Shown piece after piece: positions 1-6,147 of a stretch of DNA of 8,386 nucleotides (positions are counted from its first letter, which is position 1; every line of letters begins with the position of its first letter). Origin of the DNA: an uncultured Pseudobdellovibrionaceae bacterium. GTDB lineage: Bacteria > Bdellovibrionota > Bdellovibrionia > Bdellovibrionales > Bdellovibrionaceae. The translations under genes were made by a program, and so were the position numbers. The stretch is from assembly GCA_937900305.1 (NCBI GenBank), contig CALCCV010000233.1:1-8386 (forward strand), given 5' to 3'. The notes beneath the pieces are model-generated. The model was not told the origin of the DNA, did not search any database, and saw nothing but the letters and a program-made list of their open reading frames with translations.

Positions 1-858
1 ATAGGCATCTGAAGAAACACCATACCCAGTGAGCTCGCAAATGATATGGGCGCCTCGTTTTTCAGCCACTTCCAAAGCTTCGAGAATCAAAATGCCACAG
101 CCCTCAGCCAACACGAAACCATCTCGATCTTTGTCAAAAGGTCGACTCGCCAACGTGGGCTCCTCATTGCGAGTGGAAAGCGCGCGCATGGCCCCAAAGC
201 CGCCAATCGCCATCTGGCAAACAGTGCCTTCCGTTCCACCTGCAATCATCACATCCGCCGCGCCTCTGCGAATGCACTCCGCCGCTTCACCGATAGAATG
301 AGCGCCAGTCGCGCAAGCTGATGTGACAGAGTAGTTGGGTCCACGAGCGCCGGTCGCAATCGAAACCTGGCCTGAGGCCAAATTGGTGATGACCGCCGGA
401 ATGAAAAAGGGACTGATTCGACTCGGGCCTTTTTCTTTAAATTTTGTAAGCTGCTCTTCGATCATGGGTAGACCGCCCATGCCGACTCCAATCATGACAC
501 CTGTCATATCGGCCAAACCAGAGGATCGTAAATCCAACTTCGCATTTTCAAGAGCCATTTTTGCTCCGGCCATAGCGTAGTGGATGAATGCATCCATCTT
601 CTTTTGTTCTTTTTTTTCAATGTACAGATCCGGATTAAAATCTTTGATTTCACCAGCAAAGGTGACATCAAAGCCTGTAGTGTCAAACTTCGTGATCGGG
701 GTGATCCCTGACTTTCCAGCCAGCAATCCCTGCCAAGTTTCTTCCACTGTGTTGCCCAAAGGCGTCAGTGCGCTCATCCCAGTTACGACCACACGTCGGT
801 TGGGACGAGGGGTGCGCTCACGAGTCATCTGAGAACGATCTGACCCCGGGCTAGACAT
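1..858 (-). CDS. fabF: 3-oxoacyl-ACP synthase II (FabF), 3' end cut by window edge
   Basis: This is a condensing enzyme of FAS II: it joins malonyl-ACP to a growing acyl-ACP in the cytoplasm. The first 286 codons are present and the frame is open to position 1. Family features are RRVVVTGM at residues 21-28, GNTVEETW at 35-42, and the active-site segment TSACATG with nucleophile Cys182 (Cys163 in E. coli FabF). The two catalytic histidines lie in the missing C-terminal part, roughly 130 residues. The chosen ATG lies 2 nt after the acpP stop, with a loose purine-rich AGGG about 12 nt upstream. An in-frame ATG at 826-828 (residue 11) is a possible alternative start. Either start gives a longer N-terminus than E. 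coli FabF, which has about 5 residues before VVVTG. It is the last visible gene of the fab cluster. FabB is the main alternative, but placement after acpP and the close FabF-like N-terminal motif favour FabF. Confidence 0.95.
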   Translation of the reverse strand, partial: MSSPGSDRSQMTRERTPRPNRRVVVTGMSALTPLGNTVEETWQGLLAGKSGITPITKFDTTGFDVTFAGEIKDFNPDLYIEKKEQKKMDAFIHYAMAGAKMALENAKLDLRSSGLADMTGVMIGVGMGGLPMIEEQLTKFKEKGPSRISPFFIPAVITNLASGQVSIATGARGPNYSVTSACATGAHSIGEAAECIRRGAADVMIAGGTEGTVCQMAIGGFGAMRALSTRNEEPTLASRPFDKDRDGFVLAEGCGILILEALEVAEKRGAHIICELTGYGVSSDAY

Positions 859-860
859 GA

Positions 861-1097
861 CTAAGCTTTTCCCTTTTTCTCGAGATAGCTGGTAACGTCG
901 TGAACAGTTTTGAGTTTTTCGGCGTCTTCATCAGGAATTTCAATTTCGAATTCCTCTTCCATAGCCATCACCAACTCAACGATGTCCAAGCTGTCTGCAC
1001 CAAGATCATCGATGAAAGAGGCCTCAGGTTTCACCTTTTCAGGGTCCACACCGAGTTGTTCGACGATGATGTCTTTGATCTTAGGATTAATGGCCAT
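861..1097 (-). CDS. acpP: Acyl carrier protein
   Basis: This small acidic protein of 78 residues carries growing acyl chains on a 4'-phosphopantetheine arm attached by holo-ACP synthase. The attachment site is Ser36 in the hallmark motif LGADSLD (residues 32-38), at the same position as in E. coli ACP. The following helix, with VELVMAMEEEFEIEIPDE, is the usual recognition helix II. The frame is open 7 codons further upstream, but the ATG at 1095-1097 is chosen because AGGAGGA lies 4 nt before it and the resulting length matches the family. It sits between fabG (119 nt upstream) and fabF (2 nt downstream). The longer gap before it may hold a separate promoter, which would fit the high demand for ACP. 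Confidence 0.97.
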   Translation of the reverse strand: MAINPKIKDIIVEQLGVDPEKVKPEASFIDDLGADSLDIVELVMAMEEEFEIEIPDEDAEKLKTVHDVTSYLEKKGKA

Positions 1098-1216
1098 TCT
1101 GTCCTCCTGTATTTCCATGTATCTTCTCCAATCTTTCTCGCCGCCTCGTCAGGCCTTCTGTCGAGGTGACGGTTCTATTCATAGACTTGTTTTTTAAGCT
1201 CACTCTGTACTTACGA
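1098..1216 (-). promoter_or_regulatory. acpP leader: hairpin and possible weak promoter
   Basis: This is the 119-nt gap between fabG and acpP. On the transcribed strand it contains CCTCG A CAG AAGGC CTG A CGAGG (1166-1144): a 5-bp stem, a 1x1 mismatch, a 3-bp stem and a 5-nt loop. No U-run follows, so it is not an intrinsic terminator. A poor sigma70-like pair, TTGATC (1220-1215) and TTAAAA (1197-1192) with a 17-nt spacer, overlaps the end of fabG. The promoter reading is weak (4/6 and 3/6 consensus matches); the inverted repeat is directly visible. Confidence 0.35.
1102..1108 (-). promoter_or_regulatory. Ribosome binding site of acpP
   Basis: The minus strand reads AGGAGGA, followed by CAGA and then ATG. 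This near-perfect Shine-Dalgarno sequence fixes the acpP start at 1097 rather than at the earlier in-frame codon at 1118. Confidence 0.85.
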
Positions 1217-2005
1217 TCAATTGAAGTGCATGCCGCCATTCACAGAGAGCGTTTGGCCGGTGATGTACTTTGACTCATCACTTAACAGGAATTTCACGGC
1301 AGAAGCTACATCTTCGACGCTACCCAAGCTTTGGAGCGGAATTTTTTTCAAGATAGCACTTTTCACATCATCCGTAAGAACATCTGTCATTTCCGTTTGA
1401 ATAAACCCGGGAGCTACACAATTCGCCCTCACATTGCGGGAGCCCAGCTCCATAGCCAGAGACTTTGTAAAGCCAATCACGCCAGCTTTGCTGGCGGCAT
1501 AATTGGTTTGCCCTGCATTGCCAGTGAGACCAATGACGGAGGTTATATTCACAATGGAACCCGCCCGCGCTTTGATCATGAGTTTAGTGACCGCTCGGCA
1601 GGTAAAGAACGTACCGCGAAGGTTTGTTTGAATCACTTCATCGAAATCTTCGGTTTTCATGCGCATGAGAAGGCCATCTTTGGTAATTCCTGCATTGTTG
1701 ACCAGGCCATCAATTCGAGTCCAGTTTGAAGTCAACTGGTCCAATGCCTCTTGAACTGACTCTTCGGAAGTGAGGTTCATTTGCAGGATTTGATGACCCG
1801 AGCCAGGTAAGGTTTCCATCACTTGCCGAGCCGAATCCTCGCGCGATGAATAGGTGAAAGCGATCTTGGCTCCGGCCTCAGCCAAAAGCCTCACAACACC
1901 CGCGCCAATTCCTCGGCTACCACCAGTCACTAGAATGCACTTGCCATCTAATAATCTCGATGCCGAAACAGATGATGTTGAGGCGGTCTTTGTTGCAGTC
2001 GTCAT
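1217..2005 (-). CDS. fabG: 3-oxoacyl-ACP reductase (FabG), short-chain dehydrogenase
   Basis: FabG reduces 3-oxoacyl-ACP to 3-hydroxyacyl-ACP with NADPH, the first reductive step of each elongation cycle. The protein has 262 residues and a complete classical SDR pattern: the cofactor-binding TGGSRGIG at 27-34, NNAG at 103-106, and the catalytic tetrad Asn128, Ser156, Tyr169 and Lys173 (NYAASK). The C-terminal SVNGGMHFN is typical of FabG. The ATG at 2003-2005 is used; an in-frame TTG at 2014, with GGGGAAGAG just upstream, would add three residues and cannot be excluded. Compared with E. coli FabG there are about 16 extra N-terminal residues, very rich in Ser and Thr (10 of residues 2-16). No internal start codon would remove them. 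The stop codon of a 17-codon upstream ORF overlaps this ATG. Confidence 0.95.
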   Translation of the reverse strand: MTTATKTASTSSVSASRLLDGKCILVTGGSRGIGAGVVRLLAEAGAKIAFTYSSREDSARQVMETLPGSGHQILQMNLTSEESVQEALDQLTSNWTRIDGLVNNAGITKDGLLMRMKTEDFDEVIQTNLRGTFFTCRAVTKLMIKARAGSIVNITSVIGLTGNAGQTNYAASKAGVIGFTKSLAMELGSRNVRANCVAPGFIQTEMTDVLTDDVKSAILKKIPLQSLGSVEDVASAVKFLLSDESKYITGQTLSVNGGMHFN

Positions 2006-2055
2006 AAGTCCCAAACACTCTTCCCCAAGAGATCTTTAACATCAAGATCTTTCAT
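2002..2055 (-). other. 17-codon ORF overlapping the fabG start (possible leader peptide)
   Basis: ATG at 2055 opens a 17-residue frame, MKDLDVKDLLGKSVWDL, ending in TGA. That TGA overlaps the fabG ATG as ATGA, the arrangement typical of translational coupling. AAGGGG lies 10 nt upstream, at the very end of fabD, as a possible ribosome binding site. The ORF fills almost the whole fabD-fabG gap. It contains a direct repeat of AAAGATCT with a 15-nt period (2052-2045 and 2037-2030), giving KDL twice. An ORF this short can arise by chance, so whether it is translated is unknown. Confidence 0.3.
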
Positions 2056-2059
2056 TGAC

Positions 2060-3034
2060 TCAAAGCCCCTTTAGAAACTGAACAAGTGACTTCCATTCTT
2101 CGAGATTTTGGACAGACCAGACTTTGAAATCGGGATTGATTTTTTTAGTGAGACCTTTGACCACTTGACCCTGTCCGAGCTCAGCCCCTTCGCTGCAACC
2201 CAAATGGTTCAAAAGCTCCATTGATTTCTGCCATTGGACGGGAGCAGAAACTTGCCCGATTAAATTCTCGCGAAGGTTCGAGGCTTCAGTTTCAACTTTC
2301 GCATTGATGTTTTGAACAACGGGAATGCGAGCATTGGCAAAAGTGATTGTTTCAAAATGAGCTCGCATTTTCAATTCCGCCGGCCTCATCATCGCACAAT
2401 GAAAGGGGGCAGAGACATTCAGTGGAATCAATCGGACACGTTTGTTTTTCGTCGACAAGTGAGATTCAGATTTAAAGTTTTCACTGAGCCAATCGATGGC
2501 CTTTTTTTGACCACTCAAAACGATTTGACCTGGAGAATTGAAATTGGCCGCCGCTAGTGGGGCGACGCCAGATTCAGCTTCAGCCAAGTGACACATTTCA
2601 AGCGCTTCAGCTTCGTCAATGCCTAGAACAGCAATCATTCCACCTTGGCCGACCGGTACGGCCTCTTGCATCACTTGTCCACGCAATCGAACAGCCCGAA
2701 TGCCGTCAGAGAGAGCCAAAACTCCCGCGGCAATCAAGGCGGCGTATTCGCCCACAGAATGGCCGAGAGCAAAATCGGCCTTCAGCTCAACTTCCGAGCG
2801 AATTCCTTCCAACGCCGCAATCGAGGTGCAGACAATAGCTGGCTGAGTGTTTGCGGTGAGCGAGAGTTCGGCGTCATTGGACTCAAAGCAGAGTTTGGCA
2901 AGATCTCGTCCCAGGGCTTCGCTGCAAATTTCATAGACGCGCTTTGATGCTGCAAAATTGTCATACCAAAAGCGTCCCATGCCTGGCGCTTGGCTCCCCT
3001 GACCTGGAAAAAGCAATGCAAATTTTCGATTCAT
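2060..3034 (-). CDS. fabD: Malonyl-CoA:ACP transacylase (FabD)
   Basis: FabD moves the malonyl group from malonyl-CoA to ACP, supplying the extender unit for FabH and FabF. The 324-residue protein starts with the family signature FPGQGSQ (9-15). The catalytic Ser93 is in GHSVGEY, the substrate-carboxylate Arg118 in RGQVMQEAVP, and the catalytic His212 in SAPFHCAMM. The C-terminal LGQGQVVKGLTKKI corresponds to the usual GPGKVLTGL segment. About ten residues around 188-200 (SESHLSTKNKRVR) appear to be extra relative to E. coli FabD, which is 309 residues long. The ATG directly abuts the fabH stop codon (TAAATG), and GAGG lies 6 nt upstream inside the end of fabH, so the two genes are probably translated in tandem. 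Confidence 0.96.
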   Translation of the reverse strand: MNRKFALLFPGQGSQAPGMGRFWYDNFAASKRVYEICSEALGRDLAKLCFESNDAELSLTANTQPAIVCTSIAALEGIRSEVELKADFALGHSVGEYAALIAAGVLALSDGIRAVRLRGQVMQEAVPVGQGGMIAVLGIDEAEALEMCHLAEAESGVAPLAAANFNSPGQIVLSGQKKAIDWLSENFKSESHLSTKNKRVRLIPLNVSAPFHCAMMRPAELKMRAHFETITFANARIPVVQNINAKVETEASNLRENLIGQVSAPVQWQKSMELLNHLGCSEGAELGQGQVVKGLTKKINPDFKVWSVQNLEEWKSLVQFLKGL

Positions 3035-4054
3035 TTAGTACCTCAACAAAAGGCTACCCGACGTCAAGCCCGCGCCAAAGGCGGCGAGCAAAATGAGTTG
3101 GCCGCGTTTGATCTTGCCCTCTTGGACGGCTAAGTCAAATGCCACCGGTATACTCGCCGCAGAGGTATTGCCAGTCTCGTGCAAGCTCATCACCACTTTT
3201 TCCTTCGGAAATTCGAAGTGATCCGCCACGCTCTCTAAAATCCGAACATTCGCTTGATGGGGCACGAGCCAATCCACTTCCGTGGCATTGACACCATTGA
3301 AGTCGAGAGCTTCATGGCAACATTGAGTCAGGGTGCGAACCGCATTTTTAAAAATTTCGCGCCCTTTCATCGTCACATATTGTTTTTTATTGTCTAAAAC
3401 CTCTTGGCTAAATGGCATGCGGGAACCGCCACCTGGAAGCACGAAAAGTTCTCCCAATCCACCATCTGCGTGGAGGTGTGAGCTCATGATTTTCTGGGGA
3501 TTTGAAGCTTCGGTGCGAGATAAAATCCAAGCTCCCGCGGCATCCCCAAAAAGAATGCACGTTTCGCGGTCTTTGTAATTCACGAAGCGATGAAGAACCT
3601 CGCCGCCAACAACCAAAATATTTTTATACATTCCGGTGCGAATAAAATTGTCAGCGATGGAGAGAGCATACACAAAACCAGAACATGCAGCCAAAATATC
3701 AAACGCCATGATCGTCCGGCAGCCTAAGCGGTGCTGCAAAACACAGGCAGTCGATGGCATCACTTGATCCCCGGAGACAGTGGCAACAATGATCATGTCA
3801 ATGTCTTGGGCGGTGAGATGAGCCATCTTCAGCGCCTTGAGTGTGGCCTCATAGGCTAAATCACTGGTGGCCTGATGTGGCGCCGCCATGTGACGGCGCT
3901 GAATTCCAGTGCGCTCTACGATCCACTGGTCGTTTGTATCGACCAGCTTTTCGAGATCTTTATTGGTGAGCACGCCCTCAGGGAGATAAGAGCCCACCCC
4001 GGCGACATGCGAACGAAAAGGTGAGTCAACTTGGCGAAATTCGGGCTGAGTCAC
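3035..4054 (-). CDS. fabH: 3-oxoacyl-ACP synthase III (FabH)
   Basis: FabH starts fatty-acid chains by condensing an acyl-CoA, often acetyl-CoA, with malonyl-ACP. The protein has 339 residues. The catalytic triad is visible as Cys124 (ILAACSGF), His266 (VPHQAN) and Asn296 (GNTSAASIP). DQWIVERTGI at 42-51 holds the conserved CoA-binding Trp, and the C-terminal GAGLTSGSLLLRY is typical. The start is GTG at 4052-4054, with AAGGA 6 nt upstream. This gives about 12 more N-terminal residues than E. coli FabH, with no Met to shorten it. It follows rpmF by 35 nt, where many genomes have plsX. Substrate preference for straight or branched primers cannot be told from these motifs. Confidence 0.96.
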   Translation of the reverse strand: MTQPEFRQVDSPFRSHVAGVGSYLPEGVLTNKDLEKLVDTNDQWIVERTGIQRRHMAAPHQATSDLAYEATLKALKMAHLTAQDIDMIIVATVSGDQVMPSTACVLQHRLGCRTIMAFDILAACSGFVYALSIADNFIRTGMYKNILVVGGEVLHRFVNYKDRETCILFGDAAGAWILSRTEASNPQKIMSSHLHADGGLGELFVLPGGGSRMPFSQEVLDNKKQYVTMKGREIFKNAVRTLTQCCHEALDFNGVNATEVDWLVPHQANVRILESVADHFEFPKEKVVMSLHETGNTSAASIPVAFDLAVQEGKIKRGQLILLAAFGAGLTSGSLLLRY

Positions 4055-4089
4055 GACACATCCTTGATGAATTTCTAAATGAATTTTTC

Positions 4090-4278
4090 TTAATCGCGAG
4101 CGGCTGTGATCTGTTTGCCATTGTAGTAAAGAGCGCCATCGGCCCCTTTAAAGGCCCGATGAGGGCGAATGAGTTCGCCGCTCTTTTTGTCTGTGGCAAT
4201 TCCTGGAACTGTCAGGAAATCATGAGCACGGCGAGTGTCGCGGCGGGCGCGGGACGTTTTCTTCTTGGGTGTTGGCAT
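4090..4278 (-). CDS. rpmF: 50S ribosomal protein L32
   Basis: This 62-residue, strongly basic protein is a component of the large ribosomal subunit. The N-terminal MPTPKKKTSRARRDTRRAHD is diagnostic for bacterial L32. It lacks the two cysteine pairs that bind zinc in some L32 proteins, so it is the cysteine-free type seen in E. coli. The frame extends 12 codons further upstream, but the ATG at 4276-4278 follows GGAGG with a 5-nt spacer and gives the canonical N-terminus. Its place between yceD and the fab genes matches the widely conserved yceD-rpmF-(plsX)-fab order. Confidence 0.97.
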   Translation of the reverse strand: MPTPKKKTSRARRDTRRAHDFLTVPGIATDKKSGELIRPHRAFKGADGALYYNGKQITAARD

Positions 4279-4283
4279 CTTAG

Positions 4284-4288
4284 CCTCC
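4284..4288 (-). promoter_or_regulatory. Ribosome binding site of rpmF
   Basis: The minus strand reads GGAGG, then CTAAG, then ATG. It decides the L32 start over the upstream in-frame codon. A perfect 10-bp palindrome, TTAGCGCTAA (4290-4299), lies next to it. Confidence 0.8.
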
Positions 4289-4289
4289 G

Positions 4290-4352
4290 TTAGCGCTAAA
4301 CGTATATCAATCACGTATTAATCATAAAATCATAATCAGGTATCGATCACGT
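4290..4352 (-). promoter_or_regulatory. Repeat-rich region before rpmF, probable promoter/control region
   Basis: The AT-rich half of the 153-nt yceD-rpmF gap holds several ordered repeats. On the plus strand TATCAATCACGT (4305-4316) and TATCGATCACGT (4341-4352) match at 11 of 12 positions with a 36-nt period. Between them lies a perfect 8-bp tandem repeat of AATCATAA (4320-4335). On the transcribed strand this gives two TATGAT boxes (4334-4329 and 4326-4321), each one mismatch from the -10 consensus, but neither has a good -35 box at the right distance. A promoter for rpmF-fab with binding sites for a regulator is an inference; the repeats are directly visible. Confidence 0.4.
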
Positions 4353-4431
4353 TAGTTGGTTACTTTACGAACGGGTGACTTTGCCAAATTTCTGAAAAAA
4401 ATCAATCTGTTTGTGAGACTTTCGATGCGTT

Positions 4432-4980
4432 CTATTTTTTTAGGACTTTGAGAACTTCGAATGGGCTCGGTTTTTCCACGGGAATGGGATCATCATACAT
4501 CAACGTTTCGGCGCCCCAAACCTTGTGACACTTGGCGCAAGAGTCATCCTCCAAGACCGGCGGATGGGGGCTAAATGGAATAGCAAGGCCCACAACCTCA
4601 TGAAGGAATTCGGCCATATTGAAACGATCTTCATCGTACTGTTGGACATTCAGCTCAGACGCTTTGCTGTCAGAGATGTGATTCACTTTGGCGTAACGCC
4701 CCGTCCGCTCTTCCTGCTGACGAGGAATTAAAATTTCGTGAAACTTTTGATAGATGTCGTACACAAAATCAATTCCGCAGTGAGAGCATTGCTCATCGGT
4801 GCCGGTTTCGATATGGCCGGTCAAATCAAAATCCCGATGATTGAGTTTGCGGAGGGTGAACTTTGCGCTGAAAGGTTGAGGACCAATGAGGTCCTTTAAA
4901 ATTTCGCGGGCTTCACCGGTGTTGCGATTCCAGATGAACGATTTGCCTTCGGGTGTGATTTCTCTCAGATCTATATACAC
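4432..4980 (-). CDS. yceD: YceD family protein (DUF177), zinc-ribbon-like
   Basis: Members of this family sit almost universally just upstream of rpmF and are linked to 23S rRNA accumulation in E. coli and plants; a detailed mechanism is not established to my knowledge. The 182-residue protein has two CxxC pairs, Cys65/Cys68 (CSHC) and Cys148/Cys151 (CAKC), which probably bind a metal. Between them are a long acidic/polar stretch and the helix MAEFLHEVVGLAIPFSPHP, whose E...HE...A.P pattern is typical of the family. The start is GTG at 4978-4980, with AGAGG 5 nt upstream. It lies 59 nt after the binding-protein gene with no clear terminator between, and is separated from rpmF by 153 nt, more than is usual. 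Identification rests on the cysteine pattern and position. Confidence 0.85.
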   Translation of the reverse strand: MYIDLREITPEGKSFIWNRNTGEAREILKDLIGPQPFSAKFTLRKLNHRDFDLTGHIETGTDEQCSHCGIDFVYDIYQKFHEILIPRQQEERTGRYAKVNHISDSKASELNVQQYDEDRFNMAEFLHEVVGLAIPFSPHPPVLEDDSCAKCHKVWGAETLMYDDPIPVEKPSPFEVLKVLKK

Positions 4981-5039
4981 CTGAACCTCTTAGCGGAGCA
5001 CTGGGAGCCCGTCAAGGAGCTCCATAAACTCTACAAGAC

Positions 5040-6044
5040 TTAAAGATTTTTATAAACTTGAGAGACGTTGATGTCTGATTTGATCAATCCCAAACCTTGG
5101 AGTTGATTTTTCAGGTCGCGCCACCGCTGTTCACTCATGTGCCCGAGAGGTTGGGAGGCGGTCATCTCGATCAGAGGCTTTTGGGCCAGGGCTGAGGACT
5201 TGAAAGTCTCGGCATTCATTGCGGGATTGAGTTTTGCCATTTTCTCATTGGTTAGATCTGGCGATTTGAGATACTTCGCCCAACCTTCGCGCGTGGCTTT
5301 GACCATGTTCTTAACTTCGTCTGCCTTGATTTCTAGGCGGGAAGCTTGTGTGGCCAAGACGGTGGTGTAGGGGTTGAACCCCTCGTCGGCCACTAGGAAT
5401 GTTTTCGTACGTTGGCCTTGAGTCTGGGCCAGCAGAGGTTCCGAGGTCAAAAAGCCCTGCTGAGAGTGAGTTTTTTTTGCAATGAATTCTGTGATGCCGC
5501 CCGGGTAGGGAACGAGATGGGCTTTGATCGGATCAAACTTTTTTTTCAAAAAAAGTGCGTATGACAATCCCCCTTGCAGGCCAATCGTGCCTTCGGATTT
5601 AAAAACCTCCGCCATGGTTTTGAATCCTCGCTCCTCATGCGCCATTATGATTTGGGGATTGGTTTGATAAACAGCAAACAGGGCCACCAAGGGAGTTTTT
5701 GGATTTTTCTCGTTGGCCACCAGGATTTCTTCGGAACTAACAATGGCATAGTCAGCCTTGCCACTGAGCAACATCTGAACGGTGGGTGTTCCCGACCCAC
5801 CTTCTTGAATTTGAACGTTCAGTTTGTACTGTGAAAAATCAGCGGCATAGAATCCACCGAACTGAGGTTCGGGCTTCCAGTTCAAGGTGAGTTTGATTTC
5901 CGGTGCCGATGGCGAGGATTCCGCAAAAGCCATTGGATTTGAAAAAAGACCGGCGAAAAGCACAGAGACAAAACAAGCTTTGAAGAGAGTTTTCGAAACT
6001 GAGGTGAGAGTGAGTGATGACCAACGTCGAAAAAATAATTGCAC
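5040..6044 (-). CDS. ABC transporter periplasmic substrate-binding protein, NMT1/THI5-like
   Basis: This is the periplasmic receptor of the importer encoded just upstream. The 334-residue precursor has a signal peptide: positive residues to Lys22, a hydrophobic core around 23-37 and a likely cleavage site after Ala41 (AFA|ES). No lipobox cysteine is present. The mature N-terminus KLTLNWKPEPQFGGFYAA (51-68) is the typical NMT1/THI5/SsuA-type opening. It continues with GGSGTPTVQMLLSGKADYAI and a second-lobe segment GTIGLQGG. The frame is open for 19 more codons upstream, but GTG at 6042-6044 is chosen because AGGAGGA precedes it by 3 nt and it gives a sensible signal peptide. Relatives bind pyrimidine precursors of thiamine, riboflavin, nitrate, sulfonates or taurine; the W.....G.Y.A pattern resembles the pyrimidine/flavin branch, but the ligand is unproven. 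Confidence 0.88.
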   Translation of the reverse strand: MQLFFRRWSSLTLTSVSKTLFKACFVSVLFAGLFSNPMAFAESSPSAPEIKLTLNWKPEPQFGGFYAADFSQYKLNVQIQEGGSGTPTVQMLLSGKADYAIVSSEEILVANEKNPKTPLVALFAVYQTNPQIIMAHEERGFKTMAEVFKSEGTIGLQGGLSYALFLKKKFDPIKAHLVPYPGGITEFIAKKTHSQQGFLTSEPLLAQTQGQRTKTFLVADEGFNPYTTVLATQASRLEIKADEVKNMVKATREGWAKYLKSPDLTNEKMAKLNPAMNAETFKSSALAQKPLIEMTASQPLGHMSEQRWRDLKNQLQGLGLIKSDINVSQVYKNL

Positions 6045-6047
6045 GAG

Positions 6048-6054
6048 TCCTCCT
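6048..6054 (-). promoter_or_regulatory. Ribosome binding site of the substrate-binding protein gene
   Basis: The minus strand reads AGGAGGA, CTC, GTG. This strong site fixes the start at 6044 and excludes the longer frame beginning at 6101. It may allow the binding protein to be made in excess over the membrane components. Confidence 0.8.
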
Positions 6055-6147
6055 GGATATTTTGGCATCTCATCAGTACCGAAAAAATGGGAGGGCGACA
6101 ATACTTCATCACGGGCGTTGGAATTTGATTCTCTGAGCCGCTGCTAT

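Noticed and set aside
1331..1729. Open frame of 132 codons on the plus strand within fabG
   Set aside because: It lies opposite a complete FabG with all catalytic residues, has no recognisable domain and no supporting ribosome binding site; it is an antisense shadow.
4981..5039. Intrinsic terminator after the binding-protein gene
   Set aside because: Short GC-rich inverted repeats (GGAGC/GCTCC, GGAGCTCC) are present but no run of U follows any of them.
6004..6044. Tat signal peptide suggested by the FFRRWSS sequence at the binding-protein N-terminus
   Set aside because: The twin arginine is not followed by the usual x-F-L-K pattern; the hydrophobic core starts much later after two lysines, so an ordinary Sec signal is more likely.
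5040..6101. Longer binding-protein start at 6101
   Set aside because: It would add 19 residues before the signal peptide, and the AGGAGGA-CTC-GTG at 6054-6042 is far better placed.
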